From: Chitinophaga eiseniae
GTDB lineage: Bacteria; Bacteroidota; Bacteroidia; Chitinophagales; Chitinophagaceae
Direction: 5' to 3'
Assembly: GCF_012641265.1 (NCBI RefSeq)
Contig: NZ_JABAHZ010000001.1
Location: 620,001 to 684,000, forward strand
Length of the DNA: 64,000 bases
Each line of letters starts with the position of its first letter. The stretch's first letter is position 1. Position numbers and translations under genes: made by a program. The notes beneath the pieces are model-generated. The model saw only the letters and a program-made list of their open reading frames with translations. It was not told the origin of the DNA and ran no database searches. Below are positions 17,265 to 26,634 of the stretch, piece after piece.

Positions 17265-18791
17265 TTAAATTAAGTTCAGCATTTTCTGGGTCGCTTTAAT
17301 AGCGGATACCGTCTGGTCGCTGTCCAGTCCCCGTGTTTTGAATTCTTTGTTACGGTGGCTCCAGGTAATTACGGTTTCACAGAGCGCATCTGTTTTCCCG
17401 CCGGGAGGGATACGTACGGCGTAGTCGGCCAGGGTAGGGAGTTCCAGCTTCAGCTTTTTGTATACCTTTTTAAGGGCATTCATAAAGGCATCGTATTGTC
17501 CGTCACCCTGCGCATGTTCTTCAAATACTTCTCCCTGTATGGATATTTTCACGGTGGCAGAAGGGTTGAGGTTCTTCGCATGGGTGAGTACATAGCTTTC
17601 TATATTCACCTTTTCCTGTATCCGGTTGCTGTCCAGTACATCCGAAATGATGTAGGGCAGGTCGGCCTGTGTCAGCATCTCCTTGCGGTCGCCCAGCTCA
17701 ATGATACGCTGTGTTACTTTTTTCAGATCGGGATCCGACAGCTTGATGCCCAGTTGCTGGAGGTTGTTTTCGATATTGGCTTTGCCGCTGGTCTTACCCA
17801 GGGCGTATTTACGCTGACGACCAAAACGTTCGGGCATCAGGTCGCTGAAGTAGAGCTTATTCTTTTTATCACCGTCGGCATGAATACCGGCTGTTTGGGT
17901 AAACACATTTTCGCCCACAATCGGTTTGTTGACCGGTATGCGGAAGCCGGAAAATGTTTCCACCAGCTTACTGACGGTATAAAGCGATGTTTCGGCTACG
18001 CTGGTTTTTACTTCCGGTAGGAAGTCATGCAACACGGCGATGGCGCTGGCCAGCGAAGCATTTCCCGCTCTTTCCCCCATACCGTTGATAGTTAGGTGGA
18101 TACCATGGGCGCCTGCTTTTACGCCTTCGAGTACGTTGGCGGTACCCAGGTCGTAATCGTTGTGCGCATGAAAATCGAAATGAATATCCGGGTAGCGTGT
18201 AACGATAGCCGTTATAAACTCCTTCACTTCATCGGGCGTCAGTACGCCAAGGGTGTCGGGTAGCATGATTCGCTTTACCGGCTGCTTTTGTAAGAAGTCG
18301 AGGTATTGAAAAACGTACTCCCGCGAATTACGCATGCCATTGCTCCAGTCTTCGAGATAGATATTGCAATCCAATCCTTTTTTCCTGGCGAGTGCAATTA
18401 CAGCGGCTACTTCTGCAAAGTGTTCCGCTGGTTTTTTCTTTAACTGGTGCGTTAAATGATTCAGGGAACCTTTGGTGAGCAGGTTCATGACTTTGGCGCC
18501 GGCTTTTAGCATCCATTCTACCGATACATCGCCGTCAACAAAAGTTAATACTTCTACTTTCTGAATGAAGCCGTTTGCCTTTGCCCATTTGGTAATGGCT
18601 TTTACGGCTGCAAATTCGCCTTCGGAAACACGGGCCGAAGCAATTTCAATCCGGTCTACCTTTACTTCTGTCAGTAAAAGCTGTGCAATGGTTAACTTCT
18701 CCGAGGGTGAAAAAGATACGCCATTGGTTTGTTCCCCATCACGCAGGGTAGTATCCATTATTTCAACATGGCGCTGTTTCGCTGGCATCAT
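17265..18791 (-). CDS. cimA: (R)-citramalate synthase (Leptospira CimA type) or 2-isopropylmalate synthase
   Basis: A 508-residue protein: an N-terminal TIM barrel of the HMGL-like family and a C-terminal LeuA allosteric domain (about 385-505). R17-D18 in TLRDGEQTNGVSF and the HAHND metal site (about 207-211) mark the family. As I recall the Leptospira citramalate synthase, its pyruvate pocket uses Leu81, Leu104 and Tyr144; this protein has L82, L105 and Y145 with a constant +1 offset, and shares long segments such as NLLTKGSL and YLEDWSNG. Citramalate synthase condenses pyruvate and acetyl-CoA toward 2-oxobutyrate and isoleucine. Close relatives are often labelled 2-isopropylmalate synthase, which remains possible. 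No other LeuA lies in the window. Confidence 0.75.
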   Translation of the reverse strand: MMPAKQRHVEIMDTTLRDGEQTNGVSFSPSEKLTIAQLLLTEVKVDRIEIASARVSEGEFAAVKAITKWAKANGFIQKVEVLTFVDGDVSVEWMLKAGAKVMNLLTKGSLNHLTHQLKKKPAEHFAEVAAVIALARKKGLDCNIYLEDWSNGMRNSREYVFQYLDFLQKQPVKRIMLPDTLGVLTPDEVKEFITAIVTRYPDIHFDFHAHNDYDLGTANVLEGVKAGAHGIHLTINGMGERAGNASLASAIAVLHDFLPEVKTSVAETSLYTVSKLVETFSGFRIPVNKPIVGENVFTQTAGIHADGDKKNKLYFSDLMPERFGRQRKYALGKTSGKANIENNLQQLGIKLSDPDLKKVTQRIIELGDRKEMLTQADLPYIISDVLDSNRIQEKVNIESYVLTHAKNLNPSATVKISIQGEVFEEHAQGDGQYDAFMNALKKVYKKLKLELPTLADYAVRIPPGGKTDALCETVITWSHRNKEFKTRGLDSDQTVSAIKATQKMLNLI

Positions 18792-18805
18792 CGTTTTGCA
18801 ATGTT

Positions 18806-19402
18806 TTAGTACAGGCTCTTTTCTGTGAAGACTTTGATATCTTCTTTCATGGCCTGTAAGTAATCAATATCATCGAAGCCGTTCATCATGTTATGTTTTT
18901 TATAACCGTTGATGGCAAAAGACTCGCTGGCGCCGGTGGCTGCAATGGTGATGGTTTGTGTGGCGAGGTCTACTGCTATTTCCGCTTTGGGATCAGCCTC
19001 GATGGCGGTAAATATCTTATCCAGGAATTCGGGACTTACCTGTACCGGTAATATGCCGATGTTGAGGGAGTTGTTTTTGAAGATATCGGCAAAGAAGCTG
19101 GACACTACGCAACGGAATCCATAGTCGTAGATCGCCCAGGCAGCGTGCTCGCGGCTACTACCGCTACCGAAGTTTTTGCCGGCCACCAGTATCTTACCGG
19201 AGTAGATAGGATTGTTTAAAACGAAATCCTTTTTAGGGGTGCCGTCTGTTTCATAGCGCCAGTCGCGAAACAGGTTGTCACCAAAGCCTTTGCGCTCGGT
19301 GGCTTTTAAGAAACGTGCAGGAATGATCTGGTCAGTGTCCACATTTTCAATAGGCATGGGTACTGCAGAACTTTTCAGTATAGTGAATTTATCGTAAGCC
19401 AT
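18806..19402 (-). CDS. leuD: 3-isopropylmalate dehydratase small subunit
   Basis: A 198-residue swivel-domain subunit of the aconitase family that joins LeuC to isomerise 2- to 3-isopropylmalate (or citramalate to methylmalate). Landmarks are VDTDQIIPARFLK near 22-34 and GKNFGSGSSREHAAWAI near 75-91, the phosphate-type binding loop. The length is normal. It lies between leuC (48-nt gap) and the synthase (14-nt gap) in one operon. Confidence 0.96.
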   Translation of the reverse strand: MAYDKFTILKSSAVPMPIENVDTDQIIPARFLKATERKGFGDNLFRDWRYETDGTPKKDFVLNNPIYSGKILVAGKNFGSGSSREHAAWAIYDYGFRCVVSSFFADIFKNNSLNIGILPVQVSPEFLDKIFTAIEADPKAEIAVDLATQTITIAATGASESFAINGYKKHNMMNGFDDIDYLQAMKEDIKVFTEKSLY

Positions 19403-19450
19403 TGTTAAGTTGTCGTTTGTTGAATGATTGGAAAAAAGGTGCCGGCATCA

Positions 19451-20854
19451 TTAAGCCATCAGCTCTCTCGGGTCGGTGACTACGCCGGTTACAGCAGCAG
19501 CTGCTGCTACCAGTGGGCTGGCCAGCATCGTGCGGGAGCCGGGTCCCTGTCTGCCTTCAAAGTTCCGGTTACTGGTGCTCACGGCATATTTGCCGGCAGG
19601 TACCTTATCATCGTTCATGGCAAGGCACGCGGAGCATCCGGGCTGACGCAGCTGGAAGCCAGCTTCGGTGAGGATGTCCAGGATACCTTCGTCTTTGATC
19701 TGTTGTTCTACGATATGAGAACCCGGTACGATCCAGGCGGTAACATGCTCCGCTTTCTTTCTTCCTTTTACGATAGAGGCAAAGGCACGGAAATCTTCAA
19801 TACGGCCATTGGTACAGCTACCTATAAATACATAGTCCACTTTTTTGCCCAGCATGGCGTCTTCTTCATGGAAGCCCATGTACTGCAGCGACTTCTCGTA
19901 GCTGGCTTTGCTGTCGCCTGCCAGTGCGGAAGGAATATGATGTGTGATCCCCATACCCATACCCGGGTTGGTACCATAAGTGATCATGGGTTCAATATCA
20001 GCAGCGGCATAAGTATGCTCTACATCGAAGGTGGCGCCTTCATCTGTTTTCAGCGTTTTCCAGTAAGCCAGGGCTTTGTCCCAGGCGGCCCCCTGTGGCG
20101 CTTTTTCACGGCCTTTGATGTAGTTGAAAGTGGTTTCGTCCGGTGCAATCATACCACCACGGGCGCCCATTTCAATACTCATGTTGCACACGGTCATACG
20201 GCCTTCCATGCTCATGTTTTCGAATACTTCACCGGCATATTCTACAAAGTAACCGGTAGCACCGGCTGCAGTGAGTTTAGATATAATATAGAGTGTAACA
20301 TCTTTAGGAGTAATACCCTTACCCAGCTTACCTGTTACGTTGATACGCATTTTTTTAGGCTTCGGCTGCATAATGCATTGGGAAGATAATACCATCTCTA
20401 CTTCAGAGGTACCAATACCAAAGGCAATTGCGCCAAAAGCGCCATGGGTGGAGGTGTGAGAATCACCGCAAACGATGGTCATACCCGGTAAGGTGATCCC
20501 GTTTTCCGGGCCTACTACGTGCACAATACCGTTCTTGGGATTACCCAGGCCCCAGTGGGAAATACCATATTTATTGGAATTGGTTTCCAATGCCTTCAGC
20601 TGGTTGGCAGAAAGCGGATCCTGAACCGGCAAATGCTGGTTGATCGTTGGCGTATTGTGATCAGCTGTAGCAAAGGTCTTTTCAGGAAACATTACCTTTA
20701 AACCCCGGCCTTCCATTCCCAGGAAAGCCACCGGACTGGTTACTTCATGAATAAAGTGGCGGTCGATAAAAAATACATCCGGACCATCTTCAATTTTCCT
20801 CACAACATGTGAATCCCATACTTTGTCAAATAAGGTAGCGGGTTTATTGCTCAT
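19451..20854 (-). CDS. leuC: 3-isopropylmalate dehydratase large subunit
   Basis: A 467-residue catalytic subunit with a [4Fe-4S] cluster. The start ([12 protein letters not shown]) and the cluster motifs are as in other LeuC proteins: [19 protein letters not shown] segment (here [13 protein letters not shown], about 348-360) and the [10 protein letters not shown] pair near 410-415 supply the three Cys. [13 protein letters not shown] near 134 is the family signature. It is the first gene of the operon, with a promoter-like site 35 nt before the ATG. A 321-codon antisense frame over this gene is a shadow. Confidence 0.97.
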   Translation of the reverse strand: MSNKPATLFDKVWDSHVVRKIEDGPDVFFIDRHFIHEVTSPVAFLGMEGRGLKVMFPEKTFATADHNTPTINQHLPVQDPLSANQLKALETNSNKYGISHWGLGNPKNGIVHVVGPENGITLPGMTIVCGDSHTSTHGAFGAIAFGIGTSEVEMVLSSQCIMQPKPKKMRINVTGKLGKGITPKDVTLYIISKLTAAGATGYFVEYAGEVFENMSMEGRMTVCNMSIEMGARGGMIAPDETTFNYIKGREKAPQGAAWDKALAYWKTLKTDEGATFDVEHTYAAADIEPMITYGTNPGMGMGITHHIPSALAGDSKASYEKSLQYMGFHEEDAMLGKKVDYVFIGSCTNGRIEDFRAFASIVKGRKKAEHVTAWIVPGSHIVEQQIKDEGILDILTEAGFQLRQPGCSACLAMNDDKVPAGKYAVSTSNRNFEGRQGPGSRTMLASPLVAAAAAVTGVVTDPRELMA

Positions 20855-20888
20855 TTTTTAAAATTTTAAAAGTAGCTACTTGATTGTT

Positions 20889-20920
20889 CAAATTTATTCA
20901 TAAAATCTGTTTTATTTCAA
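20889..20920 (-). promoter_or_regulatory. Candidate promoter of the leu operon
   Basis: On the minus strand TTG (20920-20918) is followed after 21 nt by TAAATTTG (20896-20889), a good Bacteroidota -33/-7 pair. The start of transcription would be about 30 nt before the leuC ATG, too close for a leader-peptide attenuator. Confidence 0.5.
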
Positions 20921-20966
20921 TGTTTTTTCTAAGGATTGCCCATAAAAAGCGACAAATAACGGCTGT

Positions 20967-20988
20967 GAACGGGCGCTTGAGCCCGTTC
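20967..20988. repeat. Short hairpin upstream of the leu promoter
   Basis: GAACGGGC (20967-20974) pairs with GCCCGTTC (20981-20988) around a 6-nt loop. It lies upstream of the proposed leu promoter and 61 nt past the terminator of the neighbouring lipoprotein gene. No U-run follows, so it may be a protein-binding site or chance. Confidence 0.4.
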
Positions 20989-21048
20989 TGTCCTATATTT
21001 TGTTGATAGTCAGATAATTGTAAATTCTGGAAAAAATAGTTGGAAAGA

Positions 21049-21079
21049 AAAAAAGAGGGAGCACCGCTCCCTCTTTTTT
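21049..21079 (-). terminator. Terminator of the 21158 lipoprotein gene
   Basis: A perfect 14-bp stem (AAAAAAGAGGGAGC at 21049-21062 with 21066-21079) around a 3-nt loop, with runs of A and T at the ends. It lies 79 nt after the lipoprotein stop codon on the minus strand. Confidence 0.85.
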
Positions 21080-21157
21080 ATAGCGTGTTCCTGCAAAACA
21101 GCTGATTCACAGGCTAATGGTATACCTTATCCGCTATTTAAAGTGATATCGGAATGC

Positions 21158-21631
21158 TTAATAATTGAAATGTTGCACTGGGGCGCCATCGATACCTATG
21201 TTCACCTCGTATTTTTTAAAGCCGGTAAACAGCGGATCCCTTTTTACATAGGCAATAAATCGGTCTGCAACGCCATGAAGTTGGGTTGAATCAGTGATAA
21301 CCGGCGTGGTTAGTATTGTAAAACGAATGTCATGCTTTTCTACATTGGCGATCATGTCAACAATATTGGGAGAAGCCGCCGTCGCTTTGGCCATGTCTTT
21401 ACCGGAATGATTGGCACCGGTGAAATTAAACTGGCAAAACGCCACCTCTTTGCCGAACTCCCGGTTAAAGTCAGCCGAATCCCTGATGAAGGATGTCACC
21501 GCACCCCCTACATTTACATTATCCAGTTGTGTAACGGGAGTTGTAGCGGAAGAAGGGGGTTGAGCTGAATGGCCACAGGCCAGCAAGATTAAAAATAATG
21601 ATACGGGAATGAATACACGAACTTTTTTCAT
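21158..21631 (-). CDS. Hypothetical lipoprotein
   Basis: A 157-residue protein with a good lipoprotein signal (LILLAC, Cys19). The mature part has a Ser/Thr/Pro-rich linker (about 20-35) and a compact domain of about 120 residues with no motif I recognise. Phrases such as IRDSADFNREFGKEVAFCQFNF and DSTQLHGVADRFIAYVKRD suggest an alpha/beta fold. It has its own terminator and stands between the leu operon and the ABC efflux operon, with no clear link to either. Confidence 0.65.
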   Translation of the reverse strand: MKKVRVFIPVSLFLILLACGHSAQPPSSATTPVTQLDNVNVGGAVTSFIRDSADFNREFGKEVAFCQFNFTGANHSGKDMAKATAASPNIVDMIANVEKHDIRFTILTTPVITDSTQLHGVADRFIAYVKRDPLFTGFKKYEVNIGIDGAPVQHFNY

Positions 21632-21771
21632 TGTGCTGGGGAGTATAGATAAAATGTTTGTAAGGTCCGTCAGAAAAGCCTTTTACCTGTCTACGAATAT
21701 TTTCGTACGTGAAGATAGATAAAAGTTCAATATAAAAATTTTTTATGCAGATTATTTTTAACACCACCAGC

Positions 21772-22887
21772 TTAACTGGTTTTCCGGTAGTTAAGAATCG
21801 CCCAACCGTTTAAAATCAGTGCAAACACGACCAGGTACCCAAACTCCCGCTGCACATCCGCGAAGCCGCTGCCTTTGAGTACAATCATCCGCATTACTTT
21901 GATAAAATGGGTAATAGGGGTTAGGTGAGCAATAAGCCGGGCCCAGGGCGGCATACTGTCTACCGACGTAAAGAGGCCACTCATCAGCATAAAGATCATC
22001 ATAAAGAAAAATGCCACAAACATGGCCTGCAACTGGTTGCTGGTATAGGTAGATACCAGCAAACCAAATCCCAGCAACGCTACCAGGTAAATGGCGGCAA
22101 ACAGGTAAAGCAAAGCAAAACTGCCCACCGGCCAAATGCCATACACTCCCCAGGCTACCAATAAACCCAGCGTAAATACAATCAACCCCATCAGCCAGAA
22201 GGGTATCAGCTTGCCCAGGATAAATTCCCACTTTCGTATAGGCGTTACATTGATCTGCTCTATAGTGCCCACTTCCTTTTCCCGAACAATATTGAGCGCC
22301 GACATAAATCCACCGATCAATGTGAGCAGCAATACCAGTACAGCCGGTACCACGTAAAACTTGTAGATAGCCAGCGGGTTGTACCAGTTTGACCAGGTAA
22401 GATCTATACCCCCTGCAGCAGGCGACAGCCTGGCAGCGGTATTGACCGGCAGGTCTTTATTGAAATCGGTGATGGCGGTAAGCAGGTAGTTGCCGCCAAT
22501 AGCGGCCTTGGTGCCGTTAATGGCATCGATGGAAATCCCTACTTTTTGTTGGCCTTCCCTGACCAGGTTTCGCTCGAAACCCGCAGGGATTTCCAGTACC
22601 AGGTCGGCCTTTTCCCGCTCTATATACTGCAACGCCGCCGGAAAGGATGGGGCGGCAGCCACCATCCGGAAGTAGCCGGAAGCCCCGATGGTATTGACCA
22701 TTTGCCTGGAGTAACTGCTATGGTCATTGTCCACCACGGCCAGGTTTACCTGTTTTACATCAAAGTTCATAGCCAGCGGCAGGATGATCAGCTGCACGGT
22801 AGGCATGGCAAACATCATGGCCAGGATCGTTTTATCCCTGAAAATCTGGCGGAACTCCTTCTTCAGTAAATAACGCAGTACGCTCAT
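21772..22887 (-). CDS. ABC-2 type efflux permease (YbhR/YhhJ-like)
   Basis: A 371-residue inner-membrane protein: one N-terminal helix (about 20-42), a large periplasmic domain (about 45-175) and five further helices in the C-terminal half, the layout of ABC2_membrane_3 (PF12698). The motif NIVREKEVGTIEQINVTPI (about 207-225) is typical of these permeases. Its start overlaps the preceding permease by 4 nt (ATGA), so the two are translationally coupled and probably form a heterodimer. It is the last gene of the efflux operon. Confidence 0.92.
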   Translation of the reverse strand: MSVLRYLLKKEFRQIFRDKTILAMMFAMPTVQLIILPLAMNFDVKQVNLAVVDNDHSSYSRQMVNTIGASGYFRMVAAAPSFPAALQYIEREKADLVLEIPAGFERNLVREGQQKVGISIDAINGTKAAIGGNYLLTAITDFNKDLPVNTAARLSPAAGGIDLTWSNWYNPLAIYKFYVVPAVLVLLLTLIGGFMSALNIVREKEVGTIEQINVTPIRKWEFILGKLIPFWLMGLIVFTLGLLVAWGVYGIWPVGSFALLYLFAAIYLVALLGFGLLVSTYTSNQLQAMFVAFFFMMIFMLMSGLFTSVDSMPPWARLIAHLTPITHFIKVMRMIVLKGSGFADVQREFGYLVVFALILNGWAILNYRKTS

Positions 22888-23990
22888 GATAACCGGGTTT
22901 TAAAGTTTTTGAGGGCAATAGTGAGCAGCAACAGGGTCATCCCCAGTAGCACCAGCGTTTCTTTCCAGATGTACTTAAATCCCAGCCCCTTCAGCATCAC
23001 CGCTTTTATAATGAGGAAATACCAGTGCGACGGCACCAGGTTAGCAATGACCTGGAACACCCCGGGCATATTTTCCAGCGGGAACATAAACCCTGTAAAG
23101 ATCATCGTCGGAATCATCATCCCCATCATCGACAGCAGCAACGCTGTTTGCTGGGAATTGGTGGTATTGGAGATCATTAACCCAAACGAAAGACAGGTAA
23201 TAATAAACAGCATGCTTTCCAGGAAAAGCAGTACGATACTGCCTTTGATCCCTACGTTCAGCACAAACACCGCCAGCACCAGGATGAGGATAAAGTTGAG
23301 CAGCGATAAGATAAGGTAGGGAATTGCCTTGGCAATCAGCACCATCAGCGGCCGGAAAGGCGATACCAGCAATATTTCCATGGTACCCAGCTCTTTTTCC
23401 CTGACAACGGAAACGGAGGTAAGCGCCGTGCACACGATCATGAGCACCAGGGCCATCACACCGGGAATGAAATTCAGGGAGCCATTGCCTTCCTCATTAT
23501 ACAGCATCCGCGGCTCCGGTATAATCAGGTAGGGCAGGGGCTTGCCGGGATTGATTTCCTGTTGGTAAGCAGTAGTGATGGCCGTAAGATAGTTGACCAC
23601 CGTTTTGGCGGTATTGGGATCGGAACCGTCGGTAATGATCTGCAAAGGCGCACGGCCACGGTGTTGCAGATCGCTGCCAAAATTAGCCGGGAAAATGAGC
23701 GCACATTTGGCCGTACCATTTTTAAACGCGCCGGCAATATCGTTGAAGCCGGGAGCTGCCTCCGAGACTACGAAATAGGAAGAGGATTTTATTTTGCTGA
23801 CCAGCTGTTGGGAATTCACGTCATGCGATTGATCAATCACAGTCAGCGTAATATCCTTTACCTCGCTGGTGAGGGCAAAGCCAAACAGCACAATCTGCGC
23901 TACCGGCAAGCCAAACATGATCAGCAAGGTGCGCCTGTCGCGGAATACATGGAAAAATTCTTTCCGGATGAATGCAAAAAACTGTTTCAT
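22884..23990 (-). CDS. ABC-2 type efflux permease (YbhS-like)
   Basis: A 368-residue permease with the same layout as its neighbour: helix at about 20-42, periplasmic domain, then five C-terminal helices. VVREKELGTMEILLVSPF is the family motif. The start at 23990 (MKQFFAFIRKEFFHVFRD) is preferred to the frame opening at 24050, which would overlap the ATPase gene by 50 nt. It is 10 nt downstream of that ATPase and 4-nt overlapped with the second permease. Confidence 0.92.
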   Translation of the reverse strand: MKQFFAFIRKEFFHVFRDRRTLLIMFGLPVAQIVLFGFALTSEVKDITLTVIDQSHDVNSQQLVSKIKSSSYFVVSEAAPGFNDIAGAFKNGTAKCALIFPANFGSDLQHRGRAPLQIITDGSDPNTAKTVVNYLTAITTAYQQEINPGKPLPYLIIPEPRMLYNEEGNGSLNFIPGVMALVLMIVCTALTSVSVVREKELGTMEILLVSPFRPLMVLIAKAIPYLILSLLNFILILVLAVFVLNVGIKGSIVLLFLESMLFIITCLSFGLMISNTTNSQQTALLLSMMGMMIPTMIFTGFMFPLENMPGVFQVIANLVPSHWYFLIIKAVMLKGLGFKYIWKETLVLLGMTLLLLTIALKNFKTRLS

Positions 23991-24000
23991 ACCTGATTTT

Positions 24001-24744
24001 TTAATCGCCGGATCTTTTGGCGCCGCGGGCCAGCTGATAAAATACTTCATCCATATTGTTGGCGTTGAATTGCGCTTTCAGCCGCGATGGGGCATCCAGT
24101 GCTTCCACTTTGCCATCTACCATAATGGTTACCCGGTCGCAGTACTCGGCTTCGTCCATATAGTGCGTAGTAACAAATACCGTAATGCCTGATGCAGCGG
24201 CTTCATAGATCATATCCCAGAACTGTCGCCGGGTAACCGGGTCCACGCCACCGGTAGGCTCATCGAGAAATACAATCCGGGGCCGGTGAAAGATGGCCAC
24301 GGAAAAAGCGAGCTTTTGTTTCCAGCCTAACGGCAAAGCCCCTACGAGCTTTTTAGCTTCGCCGGTAAGTCCCAGTTTTTGTAATAAGGCATCGCTGCGC
24401 TTCTGTATCTCCGCGGCAGGCACCCGGTACACGCCTCCGAAGAATTCTATGTTTTCGGCTACTGTCAGGTTTTCGTAGAGCGAAAATTTCTGGCTCATGT
24501 AGCCGATATTTTTTTTGATGGACTCGGCTTGCCGGTATACGTCGTATCCCGCCACCTGCGCCTCCCCGGAACTGGGATGGGATAACCCGCATAAAATCCG
24601 CATGGCCGTGGTTTTGCCTGCGCCATTGGCGCCCAGGAAACCAAATATCTCTCCCTTATTTACGGCAAAGGAAATTTTGTTGACGGCATAAAAGTCGCCA
24701 AAACGCTTGGTCAGCTCCTTACATACTATTACTTTCTCTGCCAT
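24001..24744 (-). CDS. ABC transporter ATP-binding protein (second half of YbhF)
   Basis: A 247-residue ATPase. Walker A is GANGAGKTT (about 38-46); the D-loop region with Walker B reads IVFLDEPTGGVDPVTR. The usual LSGG signature is degenerate: ALPLGWKQKLAF stands in its place, as is common in the second domain of YbhF-type proteins. It overlaps the upstream ATPase gene by 16 nt. Together the two ATPases (314 and 247 residues) match the fused YbhF of E. coli in order and total size. Confidence 0.92.
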   Translation of the reverse strand: MAEKVIVCKELTKRFGDFYAVNKISFAVNKGEIFGFLGANGAGKTTAMRILCGLSHPSSGEAQVAGYDVYRQAESIKKNIGYMSQKFSLYENLTVAENIEFFGGVYRVPAAEIQKRSDALLQKLGLTGEAKKLVGALPLGWKQKLAFSVAIFHRPRIVFLDEPTGGVDPVTRRQFWDMIYEAAASGITVFVTTHYMDEAEYCDRVTIMVDGKVEALDAPSRLKAQFNANNMDEVFYQLARGAKRSGD

Positions 24745-25673
24745 GCTATAGCTGGTTGTGCCTGGTTCATCAGGCGGATAAAACTATCTTCTATACCCGG
24801 TTGAATTTGTTCCATGCTAAGTTGTGTATGCCCTTTGGCCACCATGCTTTGCTGAATGGCCGCCATATTGGTTTGCTGTTCATTCAGCGTAATATGAATG
24901 CTTTCGCCGAAAGCATAACTGCTGTCAACTCCCGGTTCCTTCCTGAGCGCGGTCAGTAGCTGGTAGATGTTATCGGACCGGATGGCGTACAACGGTACCG
25001 GGAATTTTGACCGGATGCCATCGGGTGTATCGACCGATAAAATATTGCCGCCCTGTATCAGCGCTATTTTTTCGCAAAGCACGGCTTCGTCCATATAAGG
25101 CGTAGATACCAGGATGGTGATGCCCTGCTGCTTCAGGTTTTTCAGCATCTGCCAGAATTCTTTCCGCGACACCACATCTACGCCGGTAGTCGGCTCGTCG
25201 AGAAATAGTACTTCGGGCTTATGAATGAGGGCGCAGCAAAGTGCCAGCTTTTGTTTCATGCCGCCCGACAATTTCCCGGCGCGCCGGTCATTAAAAGGCT
25301 TGATCTGTTCGTAAATATCTTTGATGAGGGCATAGTTTTCGTTGATACTGCTGCCGAACAGGGTGGCAAAGAAATCCAGGTTTTCTTTTACCGTAAGATC
25401 CTGGTACAGGGAGAATTTCCCCGGCATATACCCTATTCTGTTACGGATTTGCCGGTAGTCTTTCACACAGTCGTAACCCAGTACGCTGGCCTGGCCTTTG
25501 TCGGGCAACAGCAAGGTGGTAAGGATACGGAACAGGGAGGTTTTCCCGGCGCCGTCGGGGCCAATCAGCCCAAATAATTCACCGGCGCCTACCTGCAGAG
25601 ACACATCATTAACGGCCAGTACTTTTCCCTGGTCGTAATGTTTGGTGATATGATCCAGTACTACGGTACTCAT
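24729..25673 (-). CDS. ABC transporter ATP-binding protein (first half of YbhF)
   Basis: A 314-residue ATPase that powers the two downstream permeases. Walker A is GPDGAGKTS (about 38-46), the signature is KLSGGMKQKLAL, and Walker B is VLFLDEPTTGVDVVSRKEF. A C-terminal extension of about 80 residues follows the nucleotide-binding domain, as in drug-export ATPases. Its start overlaps the stop of the HlyD gene by 4 nt, and its end overlaps the second ATPase by 16 nt, so the operon is tightly coupled. Confidence 0.93.
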   Translation of the reverse strand: MSTVVLDHITKHYDQGKVLAVNDVSLQVGAGELFGLIGPDGAGKTSLFRILTTLLLPDKGQASVLGYDCVKDYRQIRNRIGYMPGKFSLYQDLTVKENLDFFATLFGSSINENYALIKDIYEQIKPFNDRRAGKLSGGMKQKLALCCALIHKPEVLFLDEPTTGVDVVSRKEFWQMLKNLKQQGITILVSTPYMDEAVLCEKIALIQGGNILSVDTPDGIRSKFPVPLYAIRSDNIYQLLTALRKEPGVDSSYAFGESIHITLNEQQTNMAAIQQSMVAKGHTQLSMEQIQPGIEDSFIRLMNQAQPAIAWQRK

Positions 25674-26620
25674 GACTTCGGCTTGTTAATCAACATTTCT
25701 CCATACATGCCTATTTTCAGATAGCCATCATTCCTGACACTGATCTTAATGGCATATACGAGGTTGGCCCGCTCGTTTTTTGTCTGGATAGTTTTGGGCG
25801 TAAACTCTGATTTATCTGATATCCAGGTGATTTGCCCCGGGTAATATTTATAATCATTTTTTCCTTGATCAATGCGTGTTTGCACGGTTTGCCCCAGTTT
25901 GATATCAGAAAGGAGGGTGCCGGTAACATAGGCCTTCAGGTAAAGCGTGTCGGTATTAGCAATTTTAAATAAGGGTTTACCTATGGTAGCCATTTCTCCT
26001 TTCAGCGTATAGTTGGAAAGTACCATGCCGGTAATGGGGCTGATAATTTGTCCCCGGTGTATTTGCTCGGCATACTGTGCCAATGATTTTTCCAAAGGCG
26101 CTTTCTCGCTGAGGATGCTGCGGTTTTGCGTAGCCGTGTTGGCGTTATTTAATGCCAGTTGCTGTTTGGTGACGTTGATTTGCCGTTCCAGTTGTTCAAT
26201 CCCGGCGTTAATATCATCCAGTTGTTTACGGGTGGCAGCATCACTTCTTACGAGGTTCTCCGTGCGGGTTCTTTCGCGGTATTGCTGTTGTAGTTGGGCT
26301 TCCTGTACCAGCAGCTGACGTTTTACCAGCTCCGTTTGCGGCTGCGTGTTATACGTTTTGTCATGCAACGCATCTATCGACGCCTGCACTTGTTCTTTTT
26401 GCAGGGTAGGGATGCTCACGTCAATTTGCCCCACGGCTTGTCCCGCGCTGAGGTGGTCACCTTCGCGCAGGGAGTATTGCTGGATCACGCCGTTTTGCTG
26501 GGCCGATACAATCACTTCATCTGCTTCAAAATTGCCCGCTGCATCAAAATTATTTTTGTTGGGGTTGCAGGCATTCAGAAGAAGTAGCAGCGCCAGTCCT
26601 GGTAGGATGTGAAGTTTCAT
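25670..26620 (-). CDS. HlyD-family membrane-fusion lipoprotein (YbhG-like)
   Basis: A 316-residue periplasmic adaptor with a lipoprotein signal (LLLNAC, Cys18). It has the split biotinyl-lipoyl halves (DEVIVSAQQNGVIQQYSLREGDHLSAGQ near 36-62 and ISPITGMVLS near 193), a long helical hairpin between them (about 75-185, rich in Gln), and a beta-barrel end. It would join the ABC permeases to the TolC-like protein encoded just upstream, 14 nt away. No other adaptor is in the operon. Confidence 0.92.
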   Translation of the reverse strand: MKLHILPGLALLLLLNACNPNKNNFDAAGNFEADEVIVSAQQNGVIQQYSLREGDHLSAGQAVGQIDVSIPTLQKEQVQASIDALHDKTYNTQPQTELVKRQLLVQEAQLQQQYRERTRTENLVRSDAATRKQLDDINAGIEQLERQINVTKQQLALNNANTATQNRSILSEKAPLEKSLAQYAEQIHRGQIISPITGMVLSNYTLKGEMATIGKPLFKIANTDTLYLKAYVTGTLLSDIKLGQTVQTRIDQGKNDYKYYPGQITWISDKSEFTPKTIQTKNERANLVYAIKISVRNDGYLKIGMYGEMLINKPKS

Positions 26621-26634
26621 AATGCAATAGTTGA

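Noticed and set aside
19424..20389. 321-codon plus-strand frame opposite leuC
   Set aside because: It is wholly antisense to the clearly functional leuC gene, rich in His, Phe and Cys in the way of shadow frames, and has no family motif.
20967..20988. Leucine attenuator in front of leuC
   Set aside because: The best promoter lies downstream of this hairpin, 35 nt before leuC, and no leader peptide with leucine codons is seen.
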